This document shows, piece by piece, positions 33,463 to 42,604 of a stretch of DNA of 64,000 bases. This DNA is from JAEXNA01 sp037189585 (lineage in GTDB: Bacteria; Vulcanimicrobiota; Xenobia; Xenobiales; JADMJV01), in assembly GCA_037189585.1 (NCBI GenBank), contig JBBCJA010000012.1, forward strand, positions 62,001-126,000, read 5' to 3'. Below the pieces are notes generated by a model that was not told where the DNA came from, made no database searches, and saw nothing but the letters and a program-made list of their open reading frames with translations. Position numbers and translations under genes: made by a program. How positions within the stretch are numbered: the first letter of the stretch is position 1; every line of letters begins with the position of its first letter.

Positions 33463-34578
33463 CTACTCACTGGCCGCGCTGGTGTCGGTTCTATTTTCTG
33501 CCAAAGACTCATCGTCAAAAAGAGTCAGCTGAAGGGGTCTATCGTCGTGGAGCAGCCCGGAGAGACCGACCCCCAGAAGTCGCACCGGTCTTTGGTGATA
33601 GTCAGTCTTGCTCAAAAGTTCCATTCCCACCGCCAGGATCTCCCCAGTCGCTCGGGTGGGATGGGGCAAAGTGAAGCTACGCGTGATGGTCGAAAAGTCA
33701 TCGTAGCGCAGCTTGAGAACGACGGTCGATCCACTAAGACGCGCCCGCCGGCAGCTCTCCGCGACCTCTTCAACTTGTTTGAGCAAGTGCTCATGCAGAA
33801 CCTCCGCCTCCCGGATATTCTGGGCAAAGGTGCGCTCAGTCGACAACGACTTTGCCTGCCCGCGGCGCTCGACGGGACGGTCGTCTTGCCCTCGAGCCAG
33901 TCGATAATACAAAAGTCCGGTCTTTCCGAACAGCTTGAGCGCCTCTTCCAACGACAGCGCGCGGAGCTGGGCGATGGTGTGGATCTCTAGTTTAGCCAAT
34001 CGATCCACCGTGGCCGGTCCGATCCCCCAGATCCGTCCTACCGGCAAGGGGTCGAGAAATTCCCTCACCTGATCGGGCAGGACCACTGTCAATCCGTTGG
34101 GTTTTCGCATGTCCGATGCGACCTTTGCCAAAAACTTGTTCGGTGCTACTCCAGCCGAGGCGGTGAGCCCGGTACTGTGAAAAATCTCGGCCTTGAGGTC
34201 GGCGGCCAGCCGGGTGGCGGTGATACCGAGTCGAGCCGAAGTTTCGGTTAGATCCAGGAACGCCTCGTCGATGGAGAGCGGCTCCACCAACGCGGTGTAG
34301 CGCTCGAAGATCTCCCGGACCTGGCGAGAGGTCTCCACATAGACCTCCATCCTCACGGGCTGGCGATGGAGCGGGGGACAGCGGCGGAAGGCCTCCCCCA
34401 TGCTCATGGCGCTTCGGATACCATACCGCCTGGCTTCGTACGAGGCGGCCGCCACCACTCCGCGCCGGTCCTGACTTCCTCCGACCACCACAGGCAAGCC
34501 CTTAAGATGAGGGAAATCACGCTGCTCGATGGAGGCGTAAAAGGCGTCCATGTCCAGGTGGACGATCTTGCGAAGCAT
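33463..34578 (-). CDS. dinB: DNA polymerase IV (Y-family)
   Basis: 371 residues from ATG at 34578 (a TTG two codons upstream is also open). Y-family motifs are all present: HLDMDAFYASIEQRD, AASYEARRYGIRSAM, EPLSIDEAFLDLTE (catalytic SIDE), GVAPNKFLAKVASD, and a little-finger domain with RPVRLLGVGLSGL. It carries out error-prone translesion synthesis. Its upstream region, where the promoter must lie, is occupied by the 41-bp array 2; no LexA-type box was recognised there. Confidence 0.95.
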   Translation of the reverse strand: MLRKIVHLDMDAFYASIEQRDFPHLKGLPVVVGGSQDRRGVVAAASYEARRYGIRSAMSMGEAFRRCPPLHRQPVRMEVYVETSRQVREIFERYTALVEPLSIDEAFLDLTETSARLGITATRLAADLKAEIFHSTGLTASAGVAPNKFLAKVASDMRKPNGLTVVLPDQVREFLDPLPVGRIWGIGPATVDRLAKLEIHTIAQLRALSLEEALKLFGKTGLLYYRLARGQDDRPVERRGQAKSLSTERTFAQNIREAEVLHEHLLKQVEEVAESCRRARLSGSTVVLKLRYDDFSTITRSFTLPHPTRATGEILAVGMELLSKTDYHQRPVRLLGVGLSGLLHDDRPLQLTLFDDESLAENRTDTSAASE

Positions 34579-34639
34579 GCTCAAGTGTCCATTCTGAATC
34601 AGAAATGCGATCCGAGCAAGAGAGTCGCCGCCAGCTTTC

Positions 34640-35115
34640 GCGCGGTAGCGCTGCCAGTTTTTCTGATCGCGCGCACCTCACGCGGGCAACGCTGCCAGTT
34701 TTCCTGATAGCGCGCACCTCGCACGGGCAACGCTGCCAGTTTTCTGCGATAGCGCGCCCTTCGCGCGGGCAACGCTGCCAGTTTTCTTGATAGCACGCAC
34801 ATCGCGCGGGCAACGCTGCCAGTTTTTCTGATAGCGCGCCCCTCACGCGGGCAACGCTGCCAGTTTTCTGCGATAGCGCGCACCTCACGCGGGCAACGCT
34901 GCCAGTTTTTTTGATAGCGCACCTCGCGCGGGTAGCGCTTCCAGTTTTTTTGATAGCGCACCTCGCGCGGGTAACGCTACCAGTTTTTTGATAGCGCACC
35001 TCGCACGGGCAACGCTGCCAGTTTTCTGCGATAGCACGCCCCCTCGCGCGGGTAACGCTGCCAGTTTTCTGCGATAGCACGCCCCTCACGCGGGCAACGC
35101 TGCCAGTTTCCGCGA
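34640..35115. repeat. 41-bp tandem repeat array 2 (12 units), opposite orientation to array 1
   Basis: Twelve units of about 39-43 bp between dinB and the GNAT gene. On the (-) strand each reads roughly CGCTATCAAGAAAACTGGCAGCGTTGCCCGCG plus AGGTG, so the core is the same as in the array at 9716-10087. Units vary at one or two positions (e.g. a GTAGCGCTTCC and a GTAACGCTACC version). Each contains GGCA-GCGT-TGCC. A fragment of the dispersed element (CGCCAGCTTTCGCGCGG, about 34628-34645) borders the array on the dinB side. Confidence 0.9.
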
Positions 35116-35129
35116 TAGGTGGGAAGGGA

Positions 35130-36011
35130 CTAGCCTGAGATGGCTTTGGTCATCTGATGGAGCGCTGCCTTCTGGCGAAAGCCCAACGAGGTGTAGAGCT
35201 TGAGAAATTCCGGGTTGTCCGTCTTCCAGATCTGGCGAATCAGCTTCACTTCTGGCTGTTGCCAGGCGAATTCCAAAGCGGAGCACAAAAGAGCCACGCC
35301 GTAGCCGTGACGCCTGTAGTCAGAGCGAATTCCAAAGGATTCGATGATGGCTGTCTCTTCGGCTAACTCCAGCTCCAAGAATCCAACCATCTGGCTCTCA
35401 CGTTCGGCCACGAAGATATGATAATCGGGGAGCGACAGAAGGAGGTCCAGAAACTGTCGGCTGCGAGGTTGAAATATCTTGCCGTGCAACGCGATATAAG
35501 CATCGCGATCAAAAGCCTTCCCTCCAACCACGTGGCGCAGGGTCAAGCCGGGAACTTCCGGCTTCCCGCCCTGATACGGCTGGTCGCAAGTCACGATAAG
35601 CTGAGTGCTTCCCTGCTTGAAACCCAATCTTTTCAGAAACTTCTCGCCCAGCCTGTTCTCGTCTTCTAAAAGAACGGAGACGGTGGAGACCCGCCGCGAG
35701 CGCATCAGGTCGGCGAGTTCGTGCCAGAGCCTCTCCCCCAATCCCTGGCCTCGCTCGGAATAAGCCACAACCGGCCCATCCATACGGGCGTGCCCGTCAG
35801 ATGGGGTGGAGTAACCGCAGAAGCCTAATAGGTCGCCCTTTTGGCTTTCCACTACGAGATAGTCTTTTTTGGGATCGCCACCTCTTTCAGAGATCTCGGC
35901 CTTGAGGCGATCAGGAGTCAAACCGGAAAGTCTAGCGGAATCCCGGTAGGTCTGATTAAGAAGGTCGGCGACGGGCAGATAATCGGAGGCTTGGAAATGA
36001 CGGATGATCAT
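35130..36011 (-). CDS. GNAT acetyltransferase with two tandem GNAT domains
   Basis: 293 residues. The first domain (1-~145) holds VAYSERGQGLGERLW, an RxxGxG acetyl-CoA motif; the second (~155-293) holds IRSDYRRHGYGVALL, another. The linking region has no signal. The pair resembles two-domain mycothiol/N-acetyltransferase-type proteins. It is coupled to the upstream methyltransferase (ATGA at 36008-36011). Substrate unknown. Confidence 0.88.
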   Translation of the reverse strand: MIIRHFQASDYLPVADLLNQTYRDSARLSGLTPDRLKAEISERGGDPKKDYLVVESQKGDLLGFCGYSTPSDGHARMDGPVVAYSERGQGLGERLWHELADLMRSRRVSTVSVLLEDENRLGEKFLKRLGFKQGSTQLIVTCDQPYQGGKPEVPGLTLRHVVGGKAFDRDAYIALHGKIFQPRSRQFLDLLLSLPDYHIFVAERESQMVGFLELELAEETAIIESFGIRSDYRRHGYGVALLCSALEFAWQQPEVKLIRQIWKTDNPEFLKLYTSLGFRQKAALHQMTKAISG

Positions 36012-37933
36012 GGCTTGAGTCTGATTCTTTTTCTCACCGGCTCGGACTGTCCTGTCGCCGGGTCGGCCAGTCCGGGCGGTTTGGGCCCAGGATATTGAAA
36101 GAGTTCACAGGGGATCGTACCGTTGTAGATTTTGCGGACTCGTTCCGGCTCTTTCCCATAATGAGAGACGAAATTTTCAAACCCCGTATAAAAGTAAAGC
36201 GACCAAGTCTCGTGAAGCGGCTCGAAAACCTCAGCCATGGTTTCAGTCAACGCGGCCACCTCATCTTGAGAGGAGAGGCGTTTTCCATAGGGCGGGTTGG
36301 TGATCAACACGCCGTAACGCCGAGACGTCTCGAAGTCCGCCACATCTCGAGTTTGAAAGTGCAACCCAAGTCCCTCAAAGCCGGCTTGAGTCACGTGTTC
36401 GCGAGCCAGTTTGAGGACGCGTCCGTCGACATCGCTACCGTAAAGACGGAGGTGCGCTCGTCGCACCTGGAGGTCACGCGCCTCTTTGTGGACCTCCTCC
36501 CACGGCTTGCGTCCCAACCAGTCCCAGCGCTGGGAGGCAAACGAACGGTCCAAGCCGGCCGCTTTTCTCAGGCCGATACTGGCCGCTTCCAAGAGGATGG
36601 TTCCACTGCCGCACATCGGGTCGTACAATTCGCGCTCCGGGCTCCAATGGGAAAGCAGAACCAGAGCCGCGGCCACCGTCTCGCGCAGGGGCGCCTTGGC
36701 GTTGTAAGTGCGATAACCACGCCGATGGAGACCTTCACCCGAGGTGTCGATGAAAACCCGAGCCCGATTGTAGACGATAAAGACACGAATAGCGAATTTC
36801 GCACCGCTTTCCGAAAAGGCGGCTCGACCGTAGGTCTCGGACATCTTTTGAATGGCGGCCTTTTTCGCTACAGCCTGACAGGAGGAGACACTTTCGAGCT
36901 TCGACTTGGTGGTGATCGCCTCAACGGGGAACCAGGCGTCGCGTGGCAGCATGGCGGCCCAGTCGATGGCGAGCACGCCCTGGTAGAGCTCCTCGAAGTC
37001 ACGACACGGAAACTCGGCCAACTGTAGCCAGACGCGGTCGGCCGTGCGCAGCCAGTAGTTGGCTTTGGCCAGGTTGTAAGGAGAGAAAGGGAAAGAGACC
37101 TGGGCGTTCTGGCGCGAGATCGGACCCAAATCCAAAGCTTCGAGCTCTCGTCCGACGGTCAATTCCAGTCCTAGAGCGCATGTCGCAACCAGCTTGAGCT
37201 GCTGATCGGCTGGAGGCTGGTTGAATTTCTCGGAGTCGGGGGCACGATAGTGCTCTCCGTCGCGGCGTCGGCTGTAACCGCCCTCGCGTCTTGCCACCGG
37301 CGCATTCTGGTTCTCGTGTCTTTGTCCGTGTTCTCGTTGGGGCGGTCGGCGAAAATCATCCCGACGCGGCCCGTCATCGCTACGAGGACCTCCATCGCGG
37401 GTATAGCCACCCTCGCGGCGCGGACCGCCCTCGCGGTTATAGCCTCCACCCTCACGGCGGGGACCACCCTCGCGGTTATAGCCTCCACCCTCGCGGCGCG
37501 GACCACCCTCGCGGTTATAGCCTCCACCCTCACGACGGGGACCACCCTCTCTGCGCGGACCGCCCTCACGATTGTAACCTCCATCCTCGCGGCGGGGTCC
37601 GCCCTCGCGGTTATAGCCTCCACCCTCACGACGGGGACCACCCTCGCGGTTATAGCCTCCGCCTTCACGACGGGGACCACCCTCGCGGTTATAGCCTCCA
37701 CCCTCGCGGCGGGGACCACCCTCGCGATTATAGCCGCCGCCCTCGCGGCGCGGACCGCCCTCCCGACTGTAGCCGCCGCCCTCACGACGGGGACCACCCT
37801 CTCTGCGCGGGCCGCCTTCACGGCCATAGCCGCCGCCTCGGTCCTGACCTCCTTCTGGAGGTGAGCTTCTCCTCTGGCCTCGAGAGGGTCGACGGGGGGC
37901 GTCGCCCTTGGGATCTCTATCGTGTGGCTCCAT
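36008..37933 (-). CDS. THUMP-domain RNA N2-guanine methyltransferase with a repetitive Arg/Gly N-terminal tail
   Basis: 641 residues. From about residue 240 the sequence is a THUMP domain and a UPF0020 methyltransferase (RlmL/Trm14 type), with YDPMCGSGTILLEAASI and the catalytic VLITNPPYGKRLS (NPPY). This class methylates guanine N2 in 23S rRNA or tRNA. The first ~230 residues are a tandem repeat of 13 residues (REGGGYN-REGGPR), a low-complexity RGG-like tail. That tail is far longer than in usual RlmL relatives and could bind RNA. Overlaps the ankyrin gene upstream by 17 bp. Confidence 0.9.
   Translation of the reverse strand: MEPHDRDPKGDAPRRPSRGQRRSSPPEGGQDRGGGYGREGGPRREGGPRREGGGYSREGGPRREGGGYNREGGPRREGGGYNREGGPRREGGGYNREGGPRREGGGYNREGGPRREDGGYNREGGPRREGGPRREGGGYNREGGPRREGGGYNREGGPRREGGGYNREGGPRREGGYTRDGGPRSDDGPRRDDFRRPPQREHGQRHENQNAPVARREGGYSRRRDGEHYRAPDSEKFNQPPADQQLKLVATCALGLELTVGRELEALDLGPISRQNAQVSFPFSPYNLAKANYWLRTADRVWLQLAEFPCRDFEELYQGVLAIDWAAMLPRDAWFPVEAITTKSKLESVSSCQAVAKKAAIQKMSETYGRAAFSESGAKFAIRVFIVYNRARVFIDTSGEGLHRRGYRTYNAKAPLRETVAAALVLLSHWSPERELYDPMCGSGTILLEAASIGLRKAAGLDRSFASQRWDWLGRKPWEEVHKEARDLQVRRAHLRLYGSDVDGRVLKLAREHVTQAGFEGLGLHFQTRDVADFETSRRYGVLITNPPYGKRLSSQDEVAALTETMAEVFEPLHETWSLYFYTGFENFVSHYGKEPERVRKIYNGTIPCELFQYPGPKPPGLADPATGQSEPVRKRIRLKP
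37395..37840. repeat. 39-bp in-frame tandem repeats inside the methyltransferase gene
   Basis: The Arg/Gly tail is encoded by about ten to twelve near-identical 39-bp units (13 codons), with 15-bp sub-repeats. High sequence identity suggests recent expansion by slippage or recombination, so copy number may differ between strains. Confidence 0.85.
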
Positions 37934-38474
37934 GCGCTTTCAACCATTCCACTACGTTCGGGAAGCCCTGATCTCGAGCCTGAGACAGCGGAGTCCATCC
38001 TTCGTAGTCGCGAGAATTTACGTTGGCTCCGGCCGCGACCAGAACCTTCACTACCGAAAGGTGACCGTTGAAAGCCGCAACGTGCAGCGGCGTGCCTCCG
38101 TTCACCGATTCTTTAACATTGGGCGAGGCGCCCGCTTTCAAAAGCGCCCGCATAGCTTTGTCCAATCCAGACAGAGCCGCCTCGTGCTGGGGTGTCCAGC
38201 CCTTCTCCTGGGTCACCGGCCAACCCGCGGCCAGAGCCTGACTCCAAAACTCTTCCCCCCGCGGTAGAACCAGATGAAGCAGCCCGTGTCCGCCCCGACG
38301 CACTCGAAAGAGGTCCCCGATACTGTGAGTTCGCAGAACTTCTCCGAACTGTTCCGCCGTTCCGTCTTCAGCCACAGCCATGGCCTCAGGCCCGGTCAAA
38401 GCCCAACATGTCCGCTCTGTCCCCCACAGGAGAAGAAAGGACAAAGCGTAGATTATCAACCGGCGAATGAACAC
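37917..38474 (-). CDS. secreted ankyrin-repeat protein
   Basis: 185 residues with a hydrophobic N-terminus (LIIYALSFLLLWGTERTCWA, probable signal). Three ankyrin-like repeats follow from about residue 90: KGWTPQHEAALSGLDKAMRALLKAGASPN, GTPLHVAAFNGHLSVVKVLVAAGANVN and GWTPLSQARDQGFPNVVEWLKAHGA, each in the 33-residue spacing. The domain mediates protein-protein contacts in the envelope or outside. It ends inside the start of the THUMP methyltransferase gene, so the two are coupled. Confidence 0.85.
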   Translation of the reverse strand: MFIRRLIIYALSFLLLWGTERTCWALTGPEAMAVAEDGTAEQFGEVLRTHSIGDLFRVRRGGHGLLHLVLPRGEEFWSQALAAGWPVTQEKGWTPQHEAALSGLDKAMRALLKAGASPNVKESVNGGTPLHVAAFNGHLSVVKVLVAAGANVNSRDYEGWTPLSQARDQGFPNVVEWLKAHGATR

Positions 38475-38629
38475 GTTTGGTCAATATATAGGCCCGAGTG
38501 CAACCTGGCAACACAAAAGGTGATCGGTTGGCCACGACGTAAACGGGCCCCATCAATCGTGGCTCTCAAAGCGCTGACCTAGATGGTGGCCTGAACTTCG
38601 AGTTTTTTCGCGCCAACCTGGGCAACCTT

Positions 38630-39790
38630 ATGGTGTTGACCGGGAGCGTCATGTTCGTGCTGCTTCCCGATTATCTTCAAGCTCAACATATGACCAAGTC
38701 CAAGATTGGGCTTATTGATGGAAGTTTTTGGCTCATCTCCATTTTCGTCCAACCCTGGCTAGGCCAACGCCTCGATAAAGATGGACGTAAGCTGTACCTG
38801 CTTCTAGGCTCCTTCCTGATGGCGTTGGCGGCGGCCTCCTACGCCTTTGTTCCGGTCGAGTTAGTTCCGATGCTCGTAGCACGCCTTATTCATGGCTTCG
38901 GTTTCGCGTGCTATCTCACCGCCAGCTGGACCTGGGTGGCGGATTTCTCTCCGCCTAGCAAGGTGGGTCAATTCTTTGGAATCTTTGGGATCTCTGGAAT
39001 GTTGGCTGGTGCCATCGGCCCAGGCGCGGCCGAATACGTGGTCGCGCGTGACAATTTCGACCACCTCTTTTTCTGGGGTGCTGGCGCCATCTTCACCGGA
39101 TGTCTGGTCCTCACGACCCTATCGGATCGAGTTCCAGAGCCTACGAGCAAGGTCAAACCGCCGGACTTTTTCAGCCTGGTTCGAGCTCAGAGTCTGCGCG
39201 GGATGGTTATAGGCTCGATAGCTTTCGGGATCGCGATAGGCAGCCTTTTCGCTTTCATCGCTCCTTACCTGACAACTCTGGAACTCGATGGAGTCGGTTG
39301 GATGTTCGCCGCCACCACTCTGGCCTCGGGGGCTAGCCGCATTTACGCCGGTCAAATGACCGATCGCCTGGGCCCGGCCAAAATGATCGGACCATCGATT
39401 TTTCTACTGGCCGTCGGATGCTATGGGCTCGCCCACGTGGGTGATGCCGGTAGGTACGCCATGGCAGTCCTCGTCGCCTCAGGCCTCTCGGCCGGACTAG
39501 GTTACGGGGTGATCTACCCAGCGCTCAACGCCGTGGCCATCGAGCGACTGGACTCGGCGACACGGGGACGCGGTCTGGCTTTGGTCACCGCCTCCGTCGA
39601 CTCGGGAAGCTTCACCGGAGCGGCGGTGTCGGGCTTTGTCGCCGACCATTGGGGTTTCCCTGTGGCTTTCCAGACCATCTCTATACTGCTAGTTTTGTTT
39701 CTCGTGGGTTTCGCGAACGCGGAAAGGCGTAGCGGAAAACTTCGTGTCGCTACGTCCGATGAGGAGGAAACATCCCCTCCAGGCGAATGA
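38630..39790 (+). CDS. MFS transporter
   Basis: 386 residues with twelve hydrophobic segments; the motif-A type loop GQRLDKDGRKLY between helices 2 and 3 and the repeat of it in the second half (AGQMTDRLGPAK) are diagnostic. Probably a drug/solute exporter. The first ATG is at 38630, but coding-like sequence continues upstream in frame to 38543 (…LNFEFFRANLGNL), with no ATG/GTG/TTG. A CTG at 38591 could serve as start, or the true start was lost. Its end overlaps the convergent cheB gene by 41 bp. Confidence 0.85.
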   Translation: MVLTGSVMFVLLPDYLQAQHMTKSKIGLIDGSFWLISIFVQPWLGQRLDKDGRKLYLLLGSFLMALAAASYAFVPVELVPMLVARLIHGFGFACYLTASWTWVADFSPPSKVGQFFGIFGISGMLAGAIGPGAAEYVVARDNFDHLFFWGAGAIFTGCLVLTTLSDRVPEPTSKVKPPDFFSLVRAQSLRGMVIGSIAFGIAIGSLFAFIAPYLTTLELDGVGWMFAATTLASGASRIYAGQMTDRLGPAKMIGPSIFLLAVGCYGLAHVGDAGRYAMAVLVASGLSAGLGYGVIYPALNAVAIERLDSATRGRGLALVTASVDSGSFTGAAVSGFVADHWGFPVAFQTISILLVLFLVGFANAERRSGKLRVATSDEEETSPPGE

Positions 39791-40742
39791 GCAGAGTCTT
39801 GAGATTGCAGGACTCCGTGACCGCTCCCAGATCTTCGGCCGCCTTCGGCATGGCGGAAACGCCCGCCGTCAGGGAAGACTGGCCCAAAGTTAAGCCTCCT
39901 GCTTGGCGTAGCTCCAGAAGGCCCTGTGCTCCGTCCCGTCCCATCCCGGACAGAACCACCCCCACGGTGGAATGAGGATGAGAGATAGCAAGAGATTGAA
40001 ACAGCCGACTGGCCGAGGGACAATGGCCGTCCTGCTTTCGACTGTCGGTCAAAGAGACGGTGAAGTTTCCCACTTCCAAATGACGCCCATGCGGAGCCAC
40101 CAGGCATTTCCCTGTGGCGATAGGGGCTCCGCTGGTCGCCACTTCGACCTCCCAGCCCGTGGTGCGGGAAAGCCAACGTGCGAAGTTTTCCTCGCCCCCC
40201 TCGGGAAGATGCTGTACCACAAAACAGGACAGATCCCGACCGACCAACCGCGCCAGAATGCTTTCCAGAACTTGAGGGCTTCCCGAGGAAGCTCCGACGG
40301 CCAAAATTCTCCGATTTCCAGGAGGGCCGCGACGCGGGTCGCGGCGACGAAAAACCTTGACCGAGCTCATGATCACGAGCTGGTTGAGGAGCTGCTCCAA
40401 CGCCTCCTCACTCGGCTCGAGCGAAAGCCCTTTCTCCACCACCGAAACCACCCCGGCCTCCTCCGCCGAGGGAGACCAAAACGAGGCTGAGGCGGAGAAC
40501 AAGACGACCGGGACGGGATAGAGGCGGAGAAGCTTCTGTACTGTTTCCGGTCCGGACATCCCCGGAAGCTGGGCATCCATGGTGACGACATGAGGCTGGA
40601 CGAAACCGACGGACTCCAAGAGCTCCTCCCCTCGCGAGTAGGCTCCAACAACCATCAGACGAGGATGAGAGTCGATACAGGCCCGTAGGTACTCGCGCTG
40701 AAAAGCGGAGTCCTCGACGATGGCGACTCGGATCCTCTTCAC
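39750..40742 (-). CDS. cheB: chemotaxis protein-glutamate methylesterase CheB
   Basis: 330 residues. Receiver domain with Glu10-Asp11, Asp56 (VVTMDAQLPGMSG); then the CheB methylesterase domain with the catalytic triad Ser152 (GASSGSP), His178 (VVQHLPEG) and Asp270 (SGMGRDGA). It removes methyl groups (and deamidates Gln) from the chemoreceptor. Last gene of the seven-gene operon; its start overlaps the CheA stop (ATGA 40739-40742). The 3' end overlaps the MFS gene. Confidence 0.94.
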   Translation of the reverse strand: MKRIRVAIVEDSAFQREYLRACIDSHPRLMVVGAYSRGEELLESVGFVQPHVVTMDAQLPGMSGPETVQKLLRLYPVPVVLFSASASFWSPSAEEAGVVSVVEKGLSLEPSEEALEQLLNQLVIMSSVKVFRRRDPRRGPPGNRRILAVGASSGSPQVLESILARLVGRDLSCFVVQHLPEGGEENFARWLSRTTGWEVEVATSGAPIATGKCLVAPHGRHLEVGNFTVSLTDSRKQDGHCPSASRLFQSLAISHPHSTVGVVLSGMGRDGAQGLLELRQAGGLTLGQSSLTAGVSAMPKAAEDLGAVTESCNLKTLLIRLEGMFPPHRT

Positions 40743-42604
40743 AAAAGCTCCTCCACCAGTCCGATAAGGCGCTCTTGAGAGAAGTTCTGCTTGCCCAAGC
40801 AGCGGTCGGCCCCCAGAGCGGAAGCTTTCTCGAAAGTCGCCACATCATCGATGGAAGTCAGTAAGATAAAGGGGACATCGGCTGTTCGAGCGTCGGCCCG
40901 GAACTGCTCCAAAAATTCCAATCCGTCGAGGTTGGGCATCTGGTAGTCGCTAACCACCAGAGCCACGTTCTCGCTTCGTGACGTCTCCAGGCCCTCCAAA
41001 CCATCACGAGCGACCAGGACCCGGTATCCTTGACTAGTCAGAATCCCGCTTACCAGGGTTCTGGTAGTGACCGAGTCATCGACCACCAGCAGCAGCGGTC
41101 CGGCAGCCTCCGCAACCCCTCCCCCGGAATATACTGGAACTTCTCGACCTTCCTCTTGTAAGGCCCTCAGGGAGATCACCGGGACGGGACGCCCACGGGT
41201 CGGTGTGACCCCAATGATGGCTCTGTCTAGACTGGAAAAGCCGACCAAAGGTCGCACTAAAGCCTCGTCGAAGTCACCCAGGACGTCGATACCGACAGCC
41301 GCTGACTCATCCTCGTCATGTTTCCAAAGCAAGGCGTAATGGCTCTTAGCGGGCACGGCGGGGTAACCCAGGACGCTGGCCAACTCCCCCAGCCAGCGCA
41401 TCTTTCCTTGGGACGATTTGACGTCGCTTACCGCCAAAAGCTCGGAACTCAGAACCGCCAGCTCTTGCCCGCCTGAGGTAACCCGCAACACCGAGCGCAT
41501 CTGCCAACCCGCGGGAATTTCGAGACGAAAGGTGGTGCCGCTCGGTCCGCTATCCACCGCGACCGTACCGTTGAGTCGCTGTGCTGTTTCAGCCACCACC
41601 GAAAGACCCATACCGCGCCCGGCGGTCAGGTCGGCCTGTCCTCTAGTGGAAAGCCCGGGAAAAAAGATCCATTGCTGACGCTCCTGGACCGTCAATTCGT
41701 TCCAGCCCGCCTCGTCGAGGTGTCCAGCTCCAATCACCGCGGACTTGAGACGTTCCAGGTTCAACCCTCCACCGTGGTCGGAAACGGAGAGCTCGAGAAA
41801 CGAATCTCGGCGCCGATAGTCAAGTTCCAACCCGCCCGAGTCCCCCGGTGTCCCATGGCTTACCGCGTTTCCGACCAGATGGATCAGAGCCGGGCGTAGA
41901 GCTAGCACGGTCTCTCTTTCGAGCTGGTCAGGCGCGACCCTGACCGTCACCCGCACCTGCTTAGCGTTCTCGACAGCCACTCTTCGAGCCAACTCGGGAA
42001 GACCCGAAAAGAGCTCATAAGAGGGAACGAGAGCCATTTTCCTAGCTCCCTCACGGATCGCCTTCATCCGTTCGATGAGCAACGTCAAGGAGGCGCTCAC
42101 GACTTGCGTCGAGGGCGCCTCGTTCTCGTTTAACCCCTCGGCCAGCTCCTCACCCATCCCCAAAAGCTCGTCGAGCGCCAACAGGAGCTCATAGGCCGAG
42201 GTTCCGCTAGCTTCCCTAGGGCGACCCGTGACAGCCTTCATTTCCATCGAGTCTCCGAAGACTTCTTCGGATCCATCCGTCTCTTGATCATCGAGGGCGG
42301 AAGCCACCGCCTCTTCCAGATCCCACAACTCATCGAGAAAACGCTCCGGTTTTGTCCGCGTTTTCAAGGCCCCCATCACCAACTCCTCAAGGGCGTGAAC
42401 CCTCTCCGGCAGACCGGGAAGCTGGAGCAATCTCACACTTCCCTTGATGGTATGAAGCTCACGGCGAAGATCGGGCAAGCCGGTCATCTCGGTCTGGGCA
42501 TCTGGCGAATAGGCGTCCCAATCCCTCCGAACAGCGGCCATTTGACCTGCGAACTCCCCACGAAAGGCCTCAAGGAGCGAACTCTGGACCTGCTCCCTTT
42601 TCAT
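40739..42604 (-). CDS. cheA: hybrid chemotaxis histidine kinase CheA with C-terminal receiver
   Basis: 621 residues from ATG at 42604, whose stop overlap with the CheW-like gene decides the start; the open frame upstream to 42970 is a shadow. Order: HPt with His51 (LRRELHTIKGSVRLL), an acidic linker, dimer-forming region, HATPase_c (HLVGNAVSHG, VSDHGGGLNLERLKS, GRGMGLSVV), CheW-like regulatory domain and a receiver with Asp in LVVSDYQMPNLDG. No P2 domain is clear. A CheA-REC fusion is typical for systems that control pili or cell behaviour rather than flagella. Confidence 0.92.
   Translation of the reverse strand: MKREQVQSSLLEAFRGEFAGQMAAVRRDWDAYSPDAQTEMTGLPDLRRELHTIKGSVRLLQLPGLPERVHALEELVMGALKTRTKPERFLDELWDLEEAVASALDDQETDGSEEVFGDSMEMKAVTGRPREASGTSAYELLLALDELLGMGEELAEGLNENEAPSTQVVSASLTLLIERMKAIREGARKMALVPSYELFSGLPELARRVAVENAKQVRVTVRVAPDQLERETVLALRPALIHLVGNAVSHGTPGDSGGLELDYRRRDSFLELSVSDHGGGLNLERLKSAVIGAGHLDEAGWNELTVQERQQWIFFPGLSTRGQADLTAGRGMGLSVVAETAQRLNGTVAVDSGPSGTTFRLEIPAGWQMRSVLRVTSGGQELAVLSSELLAVSDVKSSQGKMRWLGELASVLGYPAVPAKSHYALLWKHDEDESAAVGIDVLGDFDEALVRPLVGFSSLDRAIIGVTPTRGRPVPVISLRALQEEGREVPVYSGGGVAEAAGPLLLVVDDSVTTRTLVSGILTSQGYRVLVARDGLEGLETSRSENVALVVSDYQMPNLDGLEFLEQFRADARTADVPFILLTSIDDVATFEKASALGADRCLGKQNFSQERLIGLVEELL

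Noticed and set aside
34579..34640. LexA box upstream of dinB
   Set aside because: No palindrome of the known SOS-box types was found.
34517..35089. Long open frames on the (-) strand in array 2 (KTGSV.../ENWQRCP... repeats)
   Set aside because: The 41-bp period cycles through all three frames, and the same array at 9716 has no matching gene, so the frames are open because the repeat lacks stops.
37250..37971. Open frames on both strands over the Arg/Gly repeats
   Set aside because: They are shadows of the repetitive N-terminus of the THUMP methyltransferase, which has a conserved domain in its frame.
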